DNA of 64,000 bases from Lytechinus variegatus (taxonomy: Eukaryota > Echinodermata > Echinoidea > Temnopleuroida > Toxopneustidae), in the NCBI RefSeq assembly GCF_018143015.1, contig NC_054741.1:65570697-65634696 (forward strand). Reading direction: 5' to 3'. The position numbers and the translations under genes are program-made. This document shows positions 32,921-45,100 of this stretch, piece after piece; position 1 is the first letter of the stretch; every line of letters starts with the position of its first letter. The notes beneath the pieces are model-generated. The model saw only the letters and a program-made list of their open reading frames with translations, had not been told where the DNA came from and ran no database searches.

Positions 32921-34217
32921 TACTTATCAGAAAATGTGGATATTATACCGTGACAACTTTCAGAGCGCTTTCAGTGGATGGACCTCTACCCCCATCACTA
33001 CCATAACTTTTTAGAATTCTCAATGTTCGATAATCTTTTAATCTTGTATAATATGTTTTTAGTGAAGTTTTGTATTTCATGCATTATGTATACTTCTTCG
33101 AAAACGGCTTGACACTTTGAATTAAAAGGGGAAATATAAATGTAAGTCCTATATACCTGTAATTCATTTGATAATTTGGCTGTTTTTCCTTCCAAAATTA
33201 CGTTTTTATTCATTCATATTGCTCGTATTTAAAGCATATAGGCCTAATGAAATTTTTTTTATAATTTCAATTGGATATCAAAGTGATTAATATCCGATGA
33301 GGCAAGAAATTTACATTATATACACCCATGGAATTCGGTGAAATTTACTATATCTTCAGAAATATAAAATACTACCATGACCAATCTGGTATCACTCATG
33401 ATTGGGATGCCGTTGGGACTAAAGTGTATTTTAGGTGGAATTTTCTTTTTAAAAAAAATATTCGTGCCAAATGTATTCTATTGTTTGTATTTCAAACATT
33501 GTTTCATAGAAATATATAAATATCAAAATTATAATTCATATTACATTTTCTATCATAATGTGTCACCACTGAACAAAAAAATAATATTCTGAAATGTTTG
33601 TGCGTTGAGAAGCAATTATCACAAATATGAAATGTTTTTGTCAAGTTTTTATTTTTAATATGTATAAGATATGAAGATTTTTAGGGGAAAAACGACACCC
33701 AAATATTTTCAGCTCCTGCATGGTGAGCAATGTGATGAAGGGGCATGCCATACTCATTTGTTTGATATTAAATTCGTCATGATAGCACAAAATATGAGAT
33801 ACAGAAAATTTTATGTTTGGCAAATGTAAACTTTTGTTTGATTTTTTTGGGGGTGTATTTAATCTATACATTTCTTTTATGAACATCCGGGTCATCCGAC
33901 GAACTTTCAAGTTTGTAGAGAAGTATTTCATGATTTATTGTGTCAATGCCTTGGAGAGGTCCAGAAAAAAACTTATTGTATGTTCGAAGTTATCGATAAC
34001 CCCAAACCGCGAGGAGGACAACGAAAATATATTTAAAGGGATCAAAATCCACTTTGATTTTCCTTTGGATCCGTTCTGAAAAAGTATATGCACACTGATG
34101 TTTATTCAATGTAATAAAATGCATTATGAGATTCATAATTATATATGAGGAGCATATTAAAACAGTTGTCATAAAAATCAAATCAACCAAATATTTCGTT
34201 CGAACAGGAACTTAAAA

Positions 34218-34392
34218 ATGAAGGTTTTCTACGTCTTCCTCGCTCTCGCGGTCGTCGTCGCCTCCGTTGTCGCCATGGAGGAGGAGAACGATCTCTTCGA
34301 TATGATGGACAAGCGATCGATGGAGGAAGGAGATCTCTTGGAAGAGATGGCCTATGGAAGCGAGCCAATGGTGAAGAGAGGACGATTCAAAT
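34218..34392 (+). CDS. Cationic peptide gene, coding exon 2 (signal and pro-region)
   Basis: It starts at ATG 34218 and ends in phase 1 before GTGAGTAAG. It carries the signal peptide, the acidic pro-region with both Lys-Arg sites, and the first four residues of the predicted mature peptide. Confidence 0.8.
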
Positions 34393-34729
34393 GTGAGTAA
34401 GAAATAAAATAGTATATAGGATTAAAAAAACTTTTTTTTAATTCATTTTTGTTCACTATCCACTTTAGAGTATATAGTTGTTTAAAAGTTTTTTTTAAAC
34501 TGTTTTAGTTCTGTTCGATTACTGCAATATGCCTTTTTGATGTACATATATATCTTTTTATAATTGATTTACAATTCCTACACTCGTTTGATATAAAATA
34601 CATTTTGTTCCATTTTCAGACTGCAAGAATCTCAACGGTGATAACTGTGTCTGTGATCGAAAATACAGACGTAACAGTAGGAGACGTTATGTCAACTGCA
34701 GACCAGCCGACAAAGGAACACCCGTTTAA
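34218..34729 (+). CDS. Secreted cationic four-cysteine prepropeptide (antimicrobial-peptide-like)
   Basis: Two coding exons (34218-34392 and 34620-34729) join in frame to give 94 residues. Residues 1-19 form a hydrophobic signal peptide with small residues at the likely cleavage site. Residues 20-54 are strongly acidic and contain two Lys-Arg sites (32-33 and 53-54). Residues 55-94 form a basic peptide with Cys at 60, 68, 70 and 85 (spacing C-7-C-1-C-14-C), Arg/Lys clusters at 72-81, and net charge about +9. This layout is typical of animal antimicrobial peptide or peptide-hormone precursors. Echinoid strongylocins and centrocins are secreted in a similar prepro form, but the four-cysteine spacing does not match the six-cysteine strongylocins. 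The start has good spacing after a 3' splice site. Exon 2 is GC-rich against an AT-rich background. The function is inferred, and a hormone precursor is the main alternative. Confidence 0.8.
34620..34729 (+). CDS. Cationic peptide gene, coding exon 3 (mature peptide)
   Basis: After the acceptor CATTTTCAG at 34611-34619, the exon completes codon 59 and encodes all four cysteines and the Arg-rich segment. It stops at TAA 34727-34729. Confidence 0.8.
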
Positions 34730-34928
34730 ACTTCAGACTACAGACATGCACATTTTTATCATGGATTGATAAATAATTCAGAAGAGGTATGAAAAAAATC
34801 TAATTACATTGCCTGTAAATAGGGGAAATAGGGGCATTGTTAATCAGTCAACTTAAAATCCAAACAATATAGACGAAGCATTCTCACTTCGGACTCATTT
34901 CTACAGAGATTTATATATTTCATATTTA

Positions 34929-34934
34929 AATAAA
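34929..34934 (+). terminator. Polyadenylation signal of the cationic peptide gene
   Basis: AATAAA occurs 200 bases after the stop codon, the first canonical signal downstream, and it falls just before the tandem duplication begins. Confidence 0.5.
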
Positions 34935-34940
34935 ATTATG

Positions 34941-36358
34941 TAATACAATAATCGAAACGATGATTTACAATTTGTACACTGTTGTTTATTCGATGTAACT
35001 GTTCTGCAATTGCAAGGGATGCATGCATCATGCATGCTTTATATTTTTTTTTACTATTATTTTCTGTAGAAATGATTAAAAGAATTTGAATTTGAATTAA
35101 AAATAATTCCTTATATAATATTATATCTTAATTCGTAATGCAATATGTTTAAACATTTCTGAAAGCGCAGCCGTCTCACTTTACACTCATTGTAATCTCC
35201 CCAATCTTGCATAGTTGAATTTCATATTGCAACACCACTGATACAAACTAAAATAACTAGACAAAGGGTCAATAGGTGCAATCATTATTATCATTATTAT
35301 TACTACTATGAGTTATATTTAAATATGGGACACAATGATTTCTAACCGGAATATAAAAATATTGCATGGTACTATATTGCACCCAGCAGTTATGGTGTTT
35401 GTTTTTAGAGTGAATGTCTAAATGCAAAATGGTAATAACCCCTCGTTCTGTATGGGGGGGTGACAGTATTTTTATATAGAACATTCTATCCGGCAGTCCC
35501 CGGGGGGCACTTATACATTGACGAGTGGATACCATGCGCGACCAAAAAAACACGCAAAAAGGATGTCTTTTTCAAGATAGGGCACGTTACGTATACGTAA
35601 CGTAATAAGGGTGTCAGAATTAACACTAAAATAATGAAAATGTAATACAATGTAAATGTAATACAATTTGTAAATCGAAACGATGATTTACAATTTGTAC
35701 ACTGTTGTTTATTCGAAGTTACTGTTCTGCAATTGCAAGGGATGCATGCATCATGCATGCTATGTATTTTTTACTATTATTTTCTGTAGAAATGATTAAA
35801 AGAATTTGAATTCAAAATAATTCATTATATAATATTATATCTTAATTCGTAATGCAATATGTTTAAATATTTCTGAAAGCGCAGCCGTCTCGCTTTACAC
35901 TCATAAGGGAATTATCTCCCTAAACTTTTATAGTTGAATCATCCCATTGCAACACCACTGATACAAACTAAAATAACTAGACAAAGGGTCAATATGTGCA
36001 ATCATTATTATCATTATTACTTATATTTGAATATAGGACACAATGATTTCTAACCGGAATATAAAAATATTGCATGGTACTATATTGCACCCAGCAGTTA
36101 TGGTGTTTGTTTTTAGAGTGAATGTCTAAATGCAAAAAGGTAATACCCCCTCGTCCTGTATAGGGGGAGGGTGTGACAGTATTTTTATATAGAACATTCT
36201 ATCCGGCAGTCCCCGGGGGGGGGGGGGGCACTTACATTAACGAGTGGATACCATGCGCGACCAAAAAAAAACACGCAAAAAGGATGTCTTTTTCAAGATA
36301 GGGCACGTTACGTACGTAACGTAATAAGGGTAAAAATTAACACTAAAATAATGAAAAA
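34941..36358. repeat. ~730-bp tandem duplication downstream of the peptide gene
   Basis: 34943-35632 and 35676-36358 are long near-identical copies (for example ATCGAAACGATGATTTACAA, GCATGCATCATGCATGCT, ATTCTATCCGGCAGTCCCCG, GCACGTTACGTA). They differ by small indels, such as the length of the G-run. The duplicated unit ends inside the left end of the TIR element at 36205-36795. Confidence 0.85.
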
Positions 36359-36795
36359 AGGGTATCTATTTCGCTAGGAAAGCTACGTGTTTCGGATCAA
36401 ATTTGCGAGGGTATAAAAAAGACTAAATTAAAGGATGTACTTTTTGCCCTGTCATGCAACAATATGTGTTCAGATTCCGATTTGCGGGAGTGTGGAGATT
36501 GGGCCGTACTCTACCCAATGATGCATGTAAAGGTAATGAACCGACCATCCATCGACGTCCATGGCATAGCTAAAATATCCCTCTACTTGTTTAGGGGTTC
36601 AATTCAGGGAATACTTGCCAAGGGTATCGTTTTGTTTCCAATACTTGTTAAGGGTAGGGTTTCACACGCCAATACTTGTTGAGGGGTGCATTTTCAGAAT
36701 ATTGAAATTACTTTAGGGTGCTTTTCGAGACCCCATGGTCGCGCATGGTATCCACCCGTCAATGGAAGTGCCCCCCCCCCCCCTGGCCGCCCGGG
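36205..36795. mobile_element. TIR element with GGGGGCACTT ends
   Basis: The left GGGGGCACTTACATTAACGA, continuing to GTGGATACCATGCGCGACC, is mirrored by GGTCGCGCATGGTATCCACC ... GGAAGTGCCCCC at 36735-36783. Homopolymer G and C runs of 13 or so sit at the tips. The interior has TACTTGTTAAGGG-type repeats. A truncated left end is also present near 35500. Confidence 0.75.
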
Positions 36796-38880
36796 CCGGC
36801 GGTTTCATTATACTTGAGATTGCATGCTGGTTCGAAGTCCAGTCGAGTCACACAAAATGTTATGGAAAATAAAATGTTCTCCAATATAAGATAACTAACC
36901 AATACCGGACCTCCTACCTTTTAGCTAAATACTGATTTTGCACTCCGGCTCTGCAAATAAATTTATAACAAGATATTATTACTCTTTAAAGTATACGTTA
37001 TCTTTTTGCTGTACGTTGCACATGAACTGACGGCAAGCTTGTTTTGTTCTTTGTTTACAGTCCACAACTATCTTCAAAAAATCTATACTGGTCGTCAAAC
37101 ATCATCCCATTATTCTTCAAGCAAGTCAGTGGGCAAATTTCGCAGAAAAGATGGAAAACAACATTTTTACTGTTGATGTATAATAAATACCCTGTTCAAG
37201 TCATCTCATGTTCGCCTTGAGTGTCAATCTTTTGTGTAATATGATGAGTCAAGAGGAAGAGGGGGAAGATAGAAAGATAGATAGATAGATATATAGAAAG
37301 ATAGGGAGAGAGAAAGAGAGAGAGAGAGAGACTGAGGGGGGGGGGGCGAGTGAGGGGGAGAGGGGGGGGGCAAGGAGGGAGAGAGTGAGACTCTCGAGAG
37401 AATAATTATGTGCCGTGATAAAATTATCGTCGGAAAGAATAATGAGGAGGTCCAAACGGTGTTGAAAAATAATTACGCCAATAAGACACTACCTCCTCTA
37501 TCCGAATTTAATTGCCCCAGTCCATGTGGAGCTTGTTTTGGGGGAAATCTGTCATATTCAAAATTTTGTTTTAAAGTTTCAAGATTTTAACTAAAATCTC
37601 AAGTTTCAAAATGATATTTCCAGTATCATATTCAATTAACCACACACACTATATAGGATAAATTTGACAATTTTTTTTCATAAATTGGGTATGAAATCTG
37701 AGCACAATATTGATGGTACTAAAATTTATATTTGATTAAAGTATATTACCAAGCCAAAAATTGAGAATTATATATTATAATCAAATTAAAGCAGAAAATA
37801 AGAAGAACACGGTGGTGTGCTTCATTTATCATGAAGACAGATGAAATTTATATAGTTAATTGATAGTTTTAGAGTTCTCTCTCTGAGAGTATAGTTGGAT
37901 GGTTCTTCTTACATAACCATTGATTAAAATAATCATGGTGAACATTTAAACACTCACGATGGAATTAATGAGGGCCTATGCCTCATTTAGCATTTTCGTT
38001 TATTATAATGATAAGCGGTTCAGCAGAGCATATCCAGCATTCTCCTATAAAAGGGCCGGTTGAGAAGGAAAAAATTAATAAATTTTCCACATTTTCGATT
38101 CGGGAGCTGGGTTTGGTAATTTAAGCGAGAGGGGCGACGCGGGATGCGTAAACTTCGTTATAATTACCGTGAACTGTGAATAGGAGGTTCACAAACAAGA
38201 TAAGGTATTTCTAAATGAATGTATGCGAGTGCATATAGCAACAGCTGAAACCTGAAAATTATATTTTTTTTAAAGCGCCGACAGTATTCGTGCATGGATA
38301 ATTTTGATACGTATCTCATAACGCGAACGCATATCGCGAGCTGATTTATTTTTTGCAAGCATAGTACAACTCACTAAATAAAATGATTGAGCTAAAAATT
38401 CTAATATAAGACCTGTAAATGGAATATTCCATTTTCAGGACCTAATGATGAGGGAATATTGCAGAAATTTATGAATACGACCATCACGTACCCAGCATCC
38501 CCCACTTCCCAGGGCAATGAGCCGTGGCCCTCCGATCAGAATTATCGAAGGCATATTGCTTTCTGCAAACATGTCTGATCAGGGGCCCGTTGCTGGAAGA
38601 TTATAACATTAAAAAATATATATGTTTTGAAAGTAAATATTCAAATCAATATATGAATAATAATTCCCCCTCTATTGAAAATTCATTACATCATAAAAAA
38701 GGTATAAGTACCGGTACATTGAAACTTGATATTTTCATAAATTTTACATTGTCATACTTAATTTTTTTTTCATAAAAGAAATGTATTTACTTTAATAAAT
38801 AATAAACGGGACCAGCAATCAGATAAATAGGCCCTATGAATATTTAATGGTCTTCTTCTGTCTCCAAAAATGTTACAGCG
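36796..38880. other. Intergenic DNA between the peptide gene and MED19
   Basis: It contains a GATA/GAGA and poly-G/A simple-sequence tract at 37250-37400. Otherwise it is AT-rich with no exon that I can support. Confidence 0.5.
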
Positions 38881-38925
38881 CCCTCTCTTGTTTTTCAGGG
38901 AGACCAAGTTGTTGAAGAAGAAAAA

Positions 38926-39100
38926 ATGTCGCTTTTCAAGCGAAGTCCCTCCGATTCTTCTTCAAACTACGGAGGCATTCCTCCAAAAATGCCGACACCG
39001 ATTCGTCAGAGATCTCCAATGCCAACGAAACAATTCCTGAGTCCACCTAGCGTTGATCCAGAACCGTTTTATCTGCTGAAAGACCCACCACTATCCAATG
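38926..39100 (+). CDS. MED19: MED19 exon 1
   Basis: It starts MSLFKRSPSD and ends in phase 1 after ...KDPPLSN, with donor GTAAGTC. The ATG follows a purine-rich leader (GAAGAAGAAAAA). Confidence 0.93.
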
Positions 39101-42100
39101 GTAAGTCGGAAAAAAAATAAACAGAGACCCACCCGTATAAAATGATGTCATGATTTTTTATAACATTTTTTACATAATTATAAATTTATAGTCACGTATT
39201 GTATTACCGGACACTATCATATTTCCGGACGCACATATTACTGCGTACGAAGTCAATTTCGTAGCACATAGCTTCCGCAGTTCAATTTCACAGATCAATT
39301 CAAAGAACAAGATTGCCAAAACAAGGCGAAAAAATCTTATTTTAACCTTATTTTTCTTTAAAATGACAGAAAATGCTTAATAAAATACCATATAACCACT
39401 TGTTCACCGCTCCCACCCACTCATTCAATGGACAAGGTTATATTCAACTTATAATATAACCTTGTTCTCAGTTATATCTCCATGTGTGACAAAATAAGGG
39501 TGGCAATGTTTGGCTTATTTTCTCTTTTTCTTTGGGGCAAATGCTTGATTTTTTTTACACTGACAGTTTCCATTAGACCTGTTAATTCATACTGCTTGGC
39601 TCTTATTTAAATTTGATTCTTTATATAATTTTTTCTTAATTAAAAATAGAGATCAAAAAATGAAAATTTTCTTGCCATATTACATTCCACCAATAGAGGG
39701 CGTACACAAACATGTGCCCAAAATTCAAGTTTTTGAGCGCTCTGGTGAATGAAAAGAATTATTCCCAAGTTACTAATGAAAAATAAATTGCAACTGTATG
39801 GAAATAACTAATTTTGGTCACAAAAGTGATATTTTAATGAATTTTTAAAGTGTGTGCTCTGTACAACATTGGCATATCATAGTCCTACCTCTAGATTCCC
39901 CACAGGCAGGGTGGTAGCACTCATTCAATGAACAAGGTTATAATATAACCTTGTTCTCAGTTACATTTCCATGTGTGACAAAATAAGGGTGGCAATGTTT
40001 GGCTTATTTTCTCTTTTTCTTTGGGGCAAATGCTTGATTTTTTTTACACTGACAGTTTCCATTAGACCTGTTAATTCATACTGCTTGGCTCTTATTTAAA
40101 TTTGATTCTTTATATAATTTTTTCTTAATTAAAAATAGAGATCAAAAAATGAAAATTTTCTTGCCATATTACATTCCACCAATAGAGGGCGTACACAAAC
40201 ATGTGCCCAAAATTCAAGTTTTTGAGCGCTCTGGTGAATGAAAAGAATTATTCCCAAGTTACTAATGAAAAATAAATTGCAACTGTATGGAAATAACTAA
40301 TTTTGGTCACAAAAGTGATATTTTAATGAATTTTTAAAGTGTGTGCTCTGTACAACATTGGCATATCATAGTCCTACCTCTAGATTCCCCACAGGCAGGG
40401 TGGTAGCACTCATTCAATGAACAAGGTTATAATATAACCTTGTTCTCAGTTACATCTCCATGTGTGACAAAATAAGGGTGGCAATGTTTGGCTTATTTTC
40501 TCTTTTTCTTTGGGGCAAATGCTTGATTTTTTTTACACTGACAGTTTCCATTAGACCTGTTAATTCATACTGCTTGGCTCTTATTTAAATTTGATTCTTT
40601 ATATAATTTTTTCTTAATTAAAAATAGAGATCAAAAAATGAAAATTTTCTTGCCACATTACTTTCCACCAATAGAGGGCATACACAAAAATATGCCCAAA
40701 ATTCAAGTTTTTGAGCGCTCTGGTGAATACAAAAATTATTCCCACATTACTAATGATAAATAAATTGAAACTGTATGAAAATTAGTAATTTTGGTCACAA
40801 AAGTGATATTTTAATGATTTTTTAGAGTGTGTGCTCTATACAGCATTGGCATACCATAGTCCTACCTGTAGATTCTCCACAGGCCAGATGGTAGCAGTGA
40901 ACAAGTGCTCCCACCCTGCCTGTGGGGAATCTACTACAGGTAGGACTATGGTATGCTAATGTTGTACAGAGCACACACTTTAAAAATTCATTAAAATATC
41001 ACTTTTGTGACCAAACTTACTAATTCCATGCAGTTGCAATTTATTTTTCTTTAGTAACTTGGGAATAATTTTTGTATTCACCAGAGCGCTCAAAAACTTG
41101 AATTTTGGGCATATTTTTTGTACGCCCTCTATTGGTGGAAAGTAATATGGCAAGAAAATTTTCATTTTTTTATCTCTATTTTTAATTAAGAAAAAAATAA
41201 TTTAAAGAATCAAATTTAAATAAGAGTCAAGTTGTATGAATAATAGGTGTAATGGAAACTTTCAGTGTAAAAAAATCAAGCATTTGCCCCAAAGAAAAAG
41301 AGAAAATAAGCCAAACATTGCCACCCTTATTTTGCCACACATGGAGATATAAGTGAGAACAAGGTTATATCATAACCTTGTTCATTGAATGAGTGCATAT
41401 AACATAGTTTTGCATTAACAATTGATCTATTTTCTGATGGAAATATACGGACCTGATAATTGCCGAAATTCAATCTCGTCCACTCCATCGATCAGATCGT
41501 CGCCGGGATCGTTGACGGCTAGTTCTCAAGGTACTCGGTACCCCTGCCATGCGCAAGGTTTACCGTGATAGACAGCTGTCAACGATCGACAGCGCATCTA
41601 TAGAACTTGATGACTGAGTGAGGGTCACGATATGAACAAGCAGTAATACTGGAAAGTGCCATATCGATCGCGCAATTGAAAAAAAAAAAAGAAATTAGCT
41701 GGCAAACAAAATTATTTACAAAGATCTGCTCAGAATCGATATAAGAAAGCACACAAAAAACTTAGAATTTACTCATGATATGACATATCATGAAAAAAAA
41801 TCACACCAATTCTTTCTTACATCATTATAATCAAGAATATTTTTACCCGTCCGGCGCGCGTCCGGAATTATGATGTAATTTGTCACGCACGAAAATAATT
41901 GTTTTTCGCGGAGTGGTATGCGGCAAGTGCGGTGCAAAGAAAACGGTTGGAATATAAAATAATATCATCATATTCATAATTTTCAGAATATTTGGAATAG
42001 CAATTGATAATTTTTCTTGATTGTATTTCCTCCAGTTGTCATTTTTAAATCACTGAAATAAAGGTTTCCAGCAATAGGATACACTGCCATAAGCCCTAGG

Positions 42101-45100
42101 CCTAATTCTTCAGAAGCCTTGAAACTCCTTCCATAACCTTGTTCATTGAATGAATGTTCCACAGGCTGTAAGCAAACTTGGATTTCCAGAGGAAATCCAT
42201 CTTTGAAGATAGAAATCACGTAAAGTTGTATCATTTTATTGGCATTATCGTGATATTGGGAACCACCGTTCACTTCATACAGCCTTACAGGCTTACAGCA
42301 GCGCTTTATTCAGTCACACCCACTCATTCAATGAACAAGGTTATAATATAACCTTCATGACCTTGTTCTCAGTTATATCTCCATGTGTGGCAAAATAAGG
42401 GTGGCAATGTTTGGCTTATTTTCTCTTTTTTTCTTTGGGGCAAATGCTTGATTTTTTTACACTGACAGTTTCCATTACACCTATTATTAGGTATGAGACA
42501 AAAAAATGAAAATCATCAAATATGAATAACTTTGGTATCACTTGAAAGCTCTTAAAAAGACCTTTCAAATGATACCAAGAACTTTAATTTTCATCAAGAA
42601 ATTATAAAGCTATTCCAATTTAAGTCATGCATATTCATCCAAATTTGTGGTCATTGTCTTAATGTAAAGTCAATGGAGTGCAGAACCGATTTTTGTGACC
42701 ATTTTGAACCCATGTCTTCAACAGGCTCTAACTTCTTTGTTTTTGAGCCCTATGAAGTAATTTAGGTATCAATGGAAAGGTGAGAGAAGGTTCAATCGAT
42801 GTGTAACAATTCATCTTGTAATTTTTCTTATTTAAATATAAATCTACTTTTGCTGTAAAAAAATTGGAACATTCTCCAATTTAAACAAGAATATCTCTGT
42901 CAATATTTGACATGAGTTGATTTTAAGCACCATTCTTTTTCTTATAGTTCTAGATGGGACGTAGTATGGTATCATGTTCGTCCATCCGTCTGTCTGTCCG
43001 TCCGTTAGCGTAGGCTCATGTAATTTGGTGTATATGATACTAGCATAGATCTCAGGATGCCTATTGTTTTTGAAGTCGCTACCTTCCACTTTTCTTGCGC
43101 TTGCTTGACCAATAACTCCACAGGTGGGTGTATAATGTGCTTGCCTTAGCGACACTCTTATTTTCCTTTTTCTCTTTTTTTTTTTCTTGGTCGTGAATTT
43201 TTTATTTGATTTTTATTTTCATTATTTATTTTTATTTTTTTTAGTAACACCTGGTACTATTTTTTAAAATTACGTTTAAACATTTTTTGAAGCAAAAAAT
43301 TGACGTAAATTAAAATTAGATATAAAAGATCATCCGCCTAGCTCGCATGCAATTGTAAACAATCTGGAAGGTTTGTGATGGAGAGGCATTTTAACGCTTT
43401 TTAATTGGCGATTTCCACCTGATGTATTATTATTTTTTTTTATGACCAAATGATAATCCCCACAATATTACCTTTCTACTGATATATAATTAAGCCAATA
43501 TTCATGATCAATATATCCCTCCTTTAACACTATCCCTGCGTCTTTTGAATTCTACTAATATTACTAGGAACATGCAGGCCTTTGAAATTGTTAAATGAAT
43601 TCTCTTTCTCAACCAGGTTCTGAGGTGACAGGTGAAACTCACATGATTGGTCACTATGGATTGGAGCACAGCTACAACAAATTTTCCACCAAGAAACTCA
43701 AAGAACAACTCAGTGCATTCTTGCCTCTCCTTCCAGGTTAGTGAGTCTTAGAACATCCAATATTTGACCTTTGCCTAATAGTAATAACACAAATCTTAGC
43801 AATGATTATAGATCTAATGTTAATCAGTTGTAAAATTTAATTTATCAGTTATATCCTTGCAGAATTGATTTTATCTCATTTGAAATTCATTTTTTTGTCT
43901 TAGGGATCCGAATGTCGTCCGTCCGTCTGTCGTCCGTCCGTTGTCCATCCGTCACAAACTTGTAATGACACATAACTCCACAACCATAAGTTGCTTTTCA
44001 ACCAAGCTTGGATGTGCAGTCAGAGGTCACATGATAAGGTCAAAGGTCATTTTCAGGTCAACGTTAAAGTTTACATGCAAGACTCTCTTATGACACCTAA
44101 CTCCGCAACCGTAAGTCGCTTTTCAACCAAACTTGGGTGGTAGATGGACTTGGGGGACCTGCATGTTATGCTTCAGTCGGAGGTCACATGATAAGGTCAA
44201 AGGTCATTTTCAGGTCAATGTTAAAGTTTACATGCAAGACTCTCTTATGACACCTAACTCCGCAACCGTAAGTCGCTTTTCAACCAAACTTGGGTGGTAG
44301 ATGGACTTGGGGGACCTGCATGTTATGCTGCAGTTGGAGGTCACATGGTAAGGTCAAAAGTCATTTCAGGTCAACATTAAAGTTTACATGCAAGACTCTA
44401 TTATGACACCCAACTTCGCAACCGTATGTCACTTTTCAACCAAACTTGGATGGTAGATGGACTTGGGGGACCTGCATGTTATGCTGCAGTTGGAGGTCAC
44501 ATGGTTAGGTCAAAGGTCATTTTGAGGTCAACATTAAAGTTGACATGCAAGACTCTCTTATGACACCTAACTCCGCAACCGTAAGTTACTTTTCAACAAA
44601 ACTTCAATTGTAGATGTACTTAGGCGACCTGCATGTTATGCTGCAGTCACATGGTAAGATCAAAATTAAAGTTTACGTGCAAGGCTCTTATGACAAGTAT
44701 TATTCCATCCCAGTCATTTCACAATGAAGTTTCGATATAATTCTCTTGCGTGCCCTCGCAAATCACGATATTTCTGGTTATTTTCATAAGTGGGCGAGAC
44801 ACAAAATTGCTTTTGCCTTGTTTTTTTTAGCAGTCACCCATTACAAACACTTTCCCGGAATTCATGATAACGTAAGGTCTGACATTGCTTGAAGAAGAAA
44901 GAAGAAAGAATAGAAGATGGGAGGGGAGGAGAAAACAAACCAAAGAAATTGCTTCTTAAAGGGGAAGTTCACCCTGAAGAAAACTTTCTTGTAAAAATAG
45001 CAGAAAAAATAGTTAAAAATATTAGTGAAGGTTTGAGGAAAATCCGTTAAAGAGTAAGAAAGTTATTAGAGTTCAAAGTTTTGGATTTGTGACGTCATAA

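Noticed and set aside
43905..44700. CRISPR array
   Set aside because: The whole 157-base unit is repeated with no unique spacers, and the host is a eukaryote.
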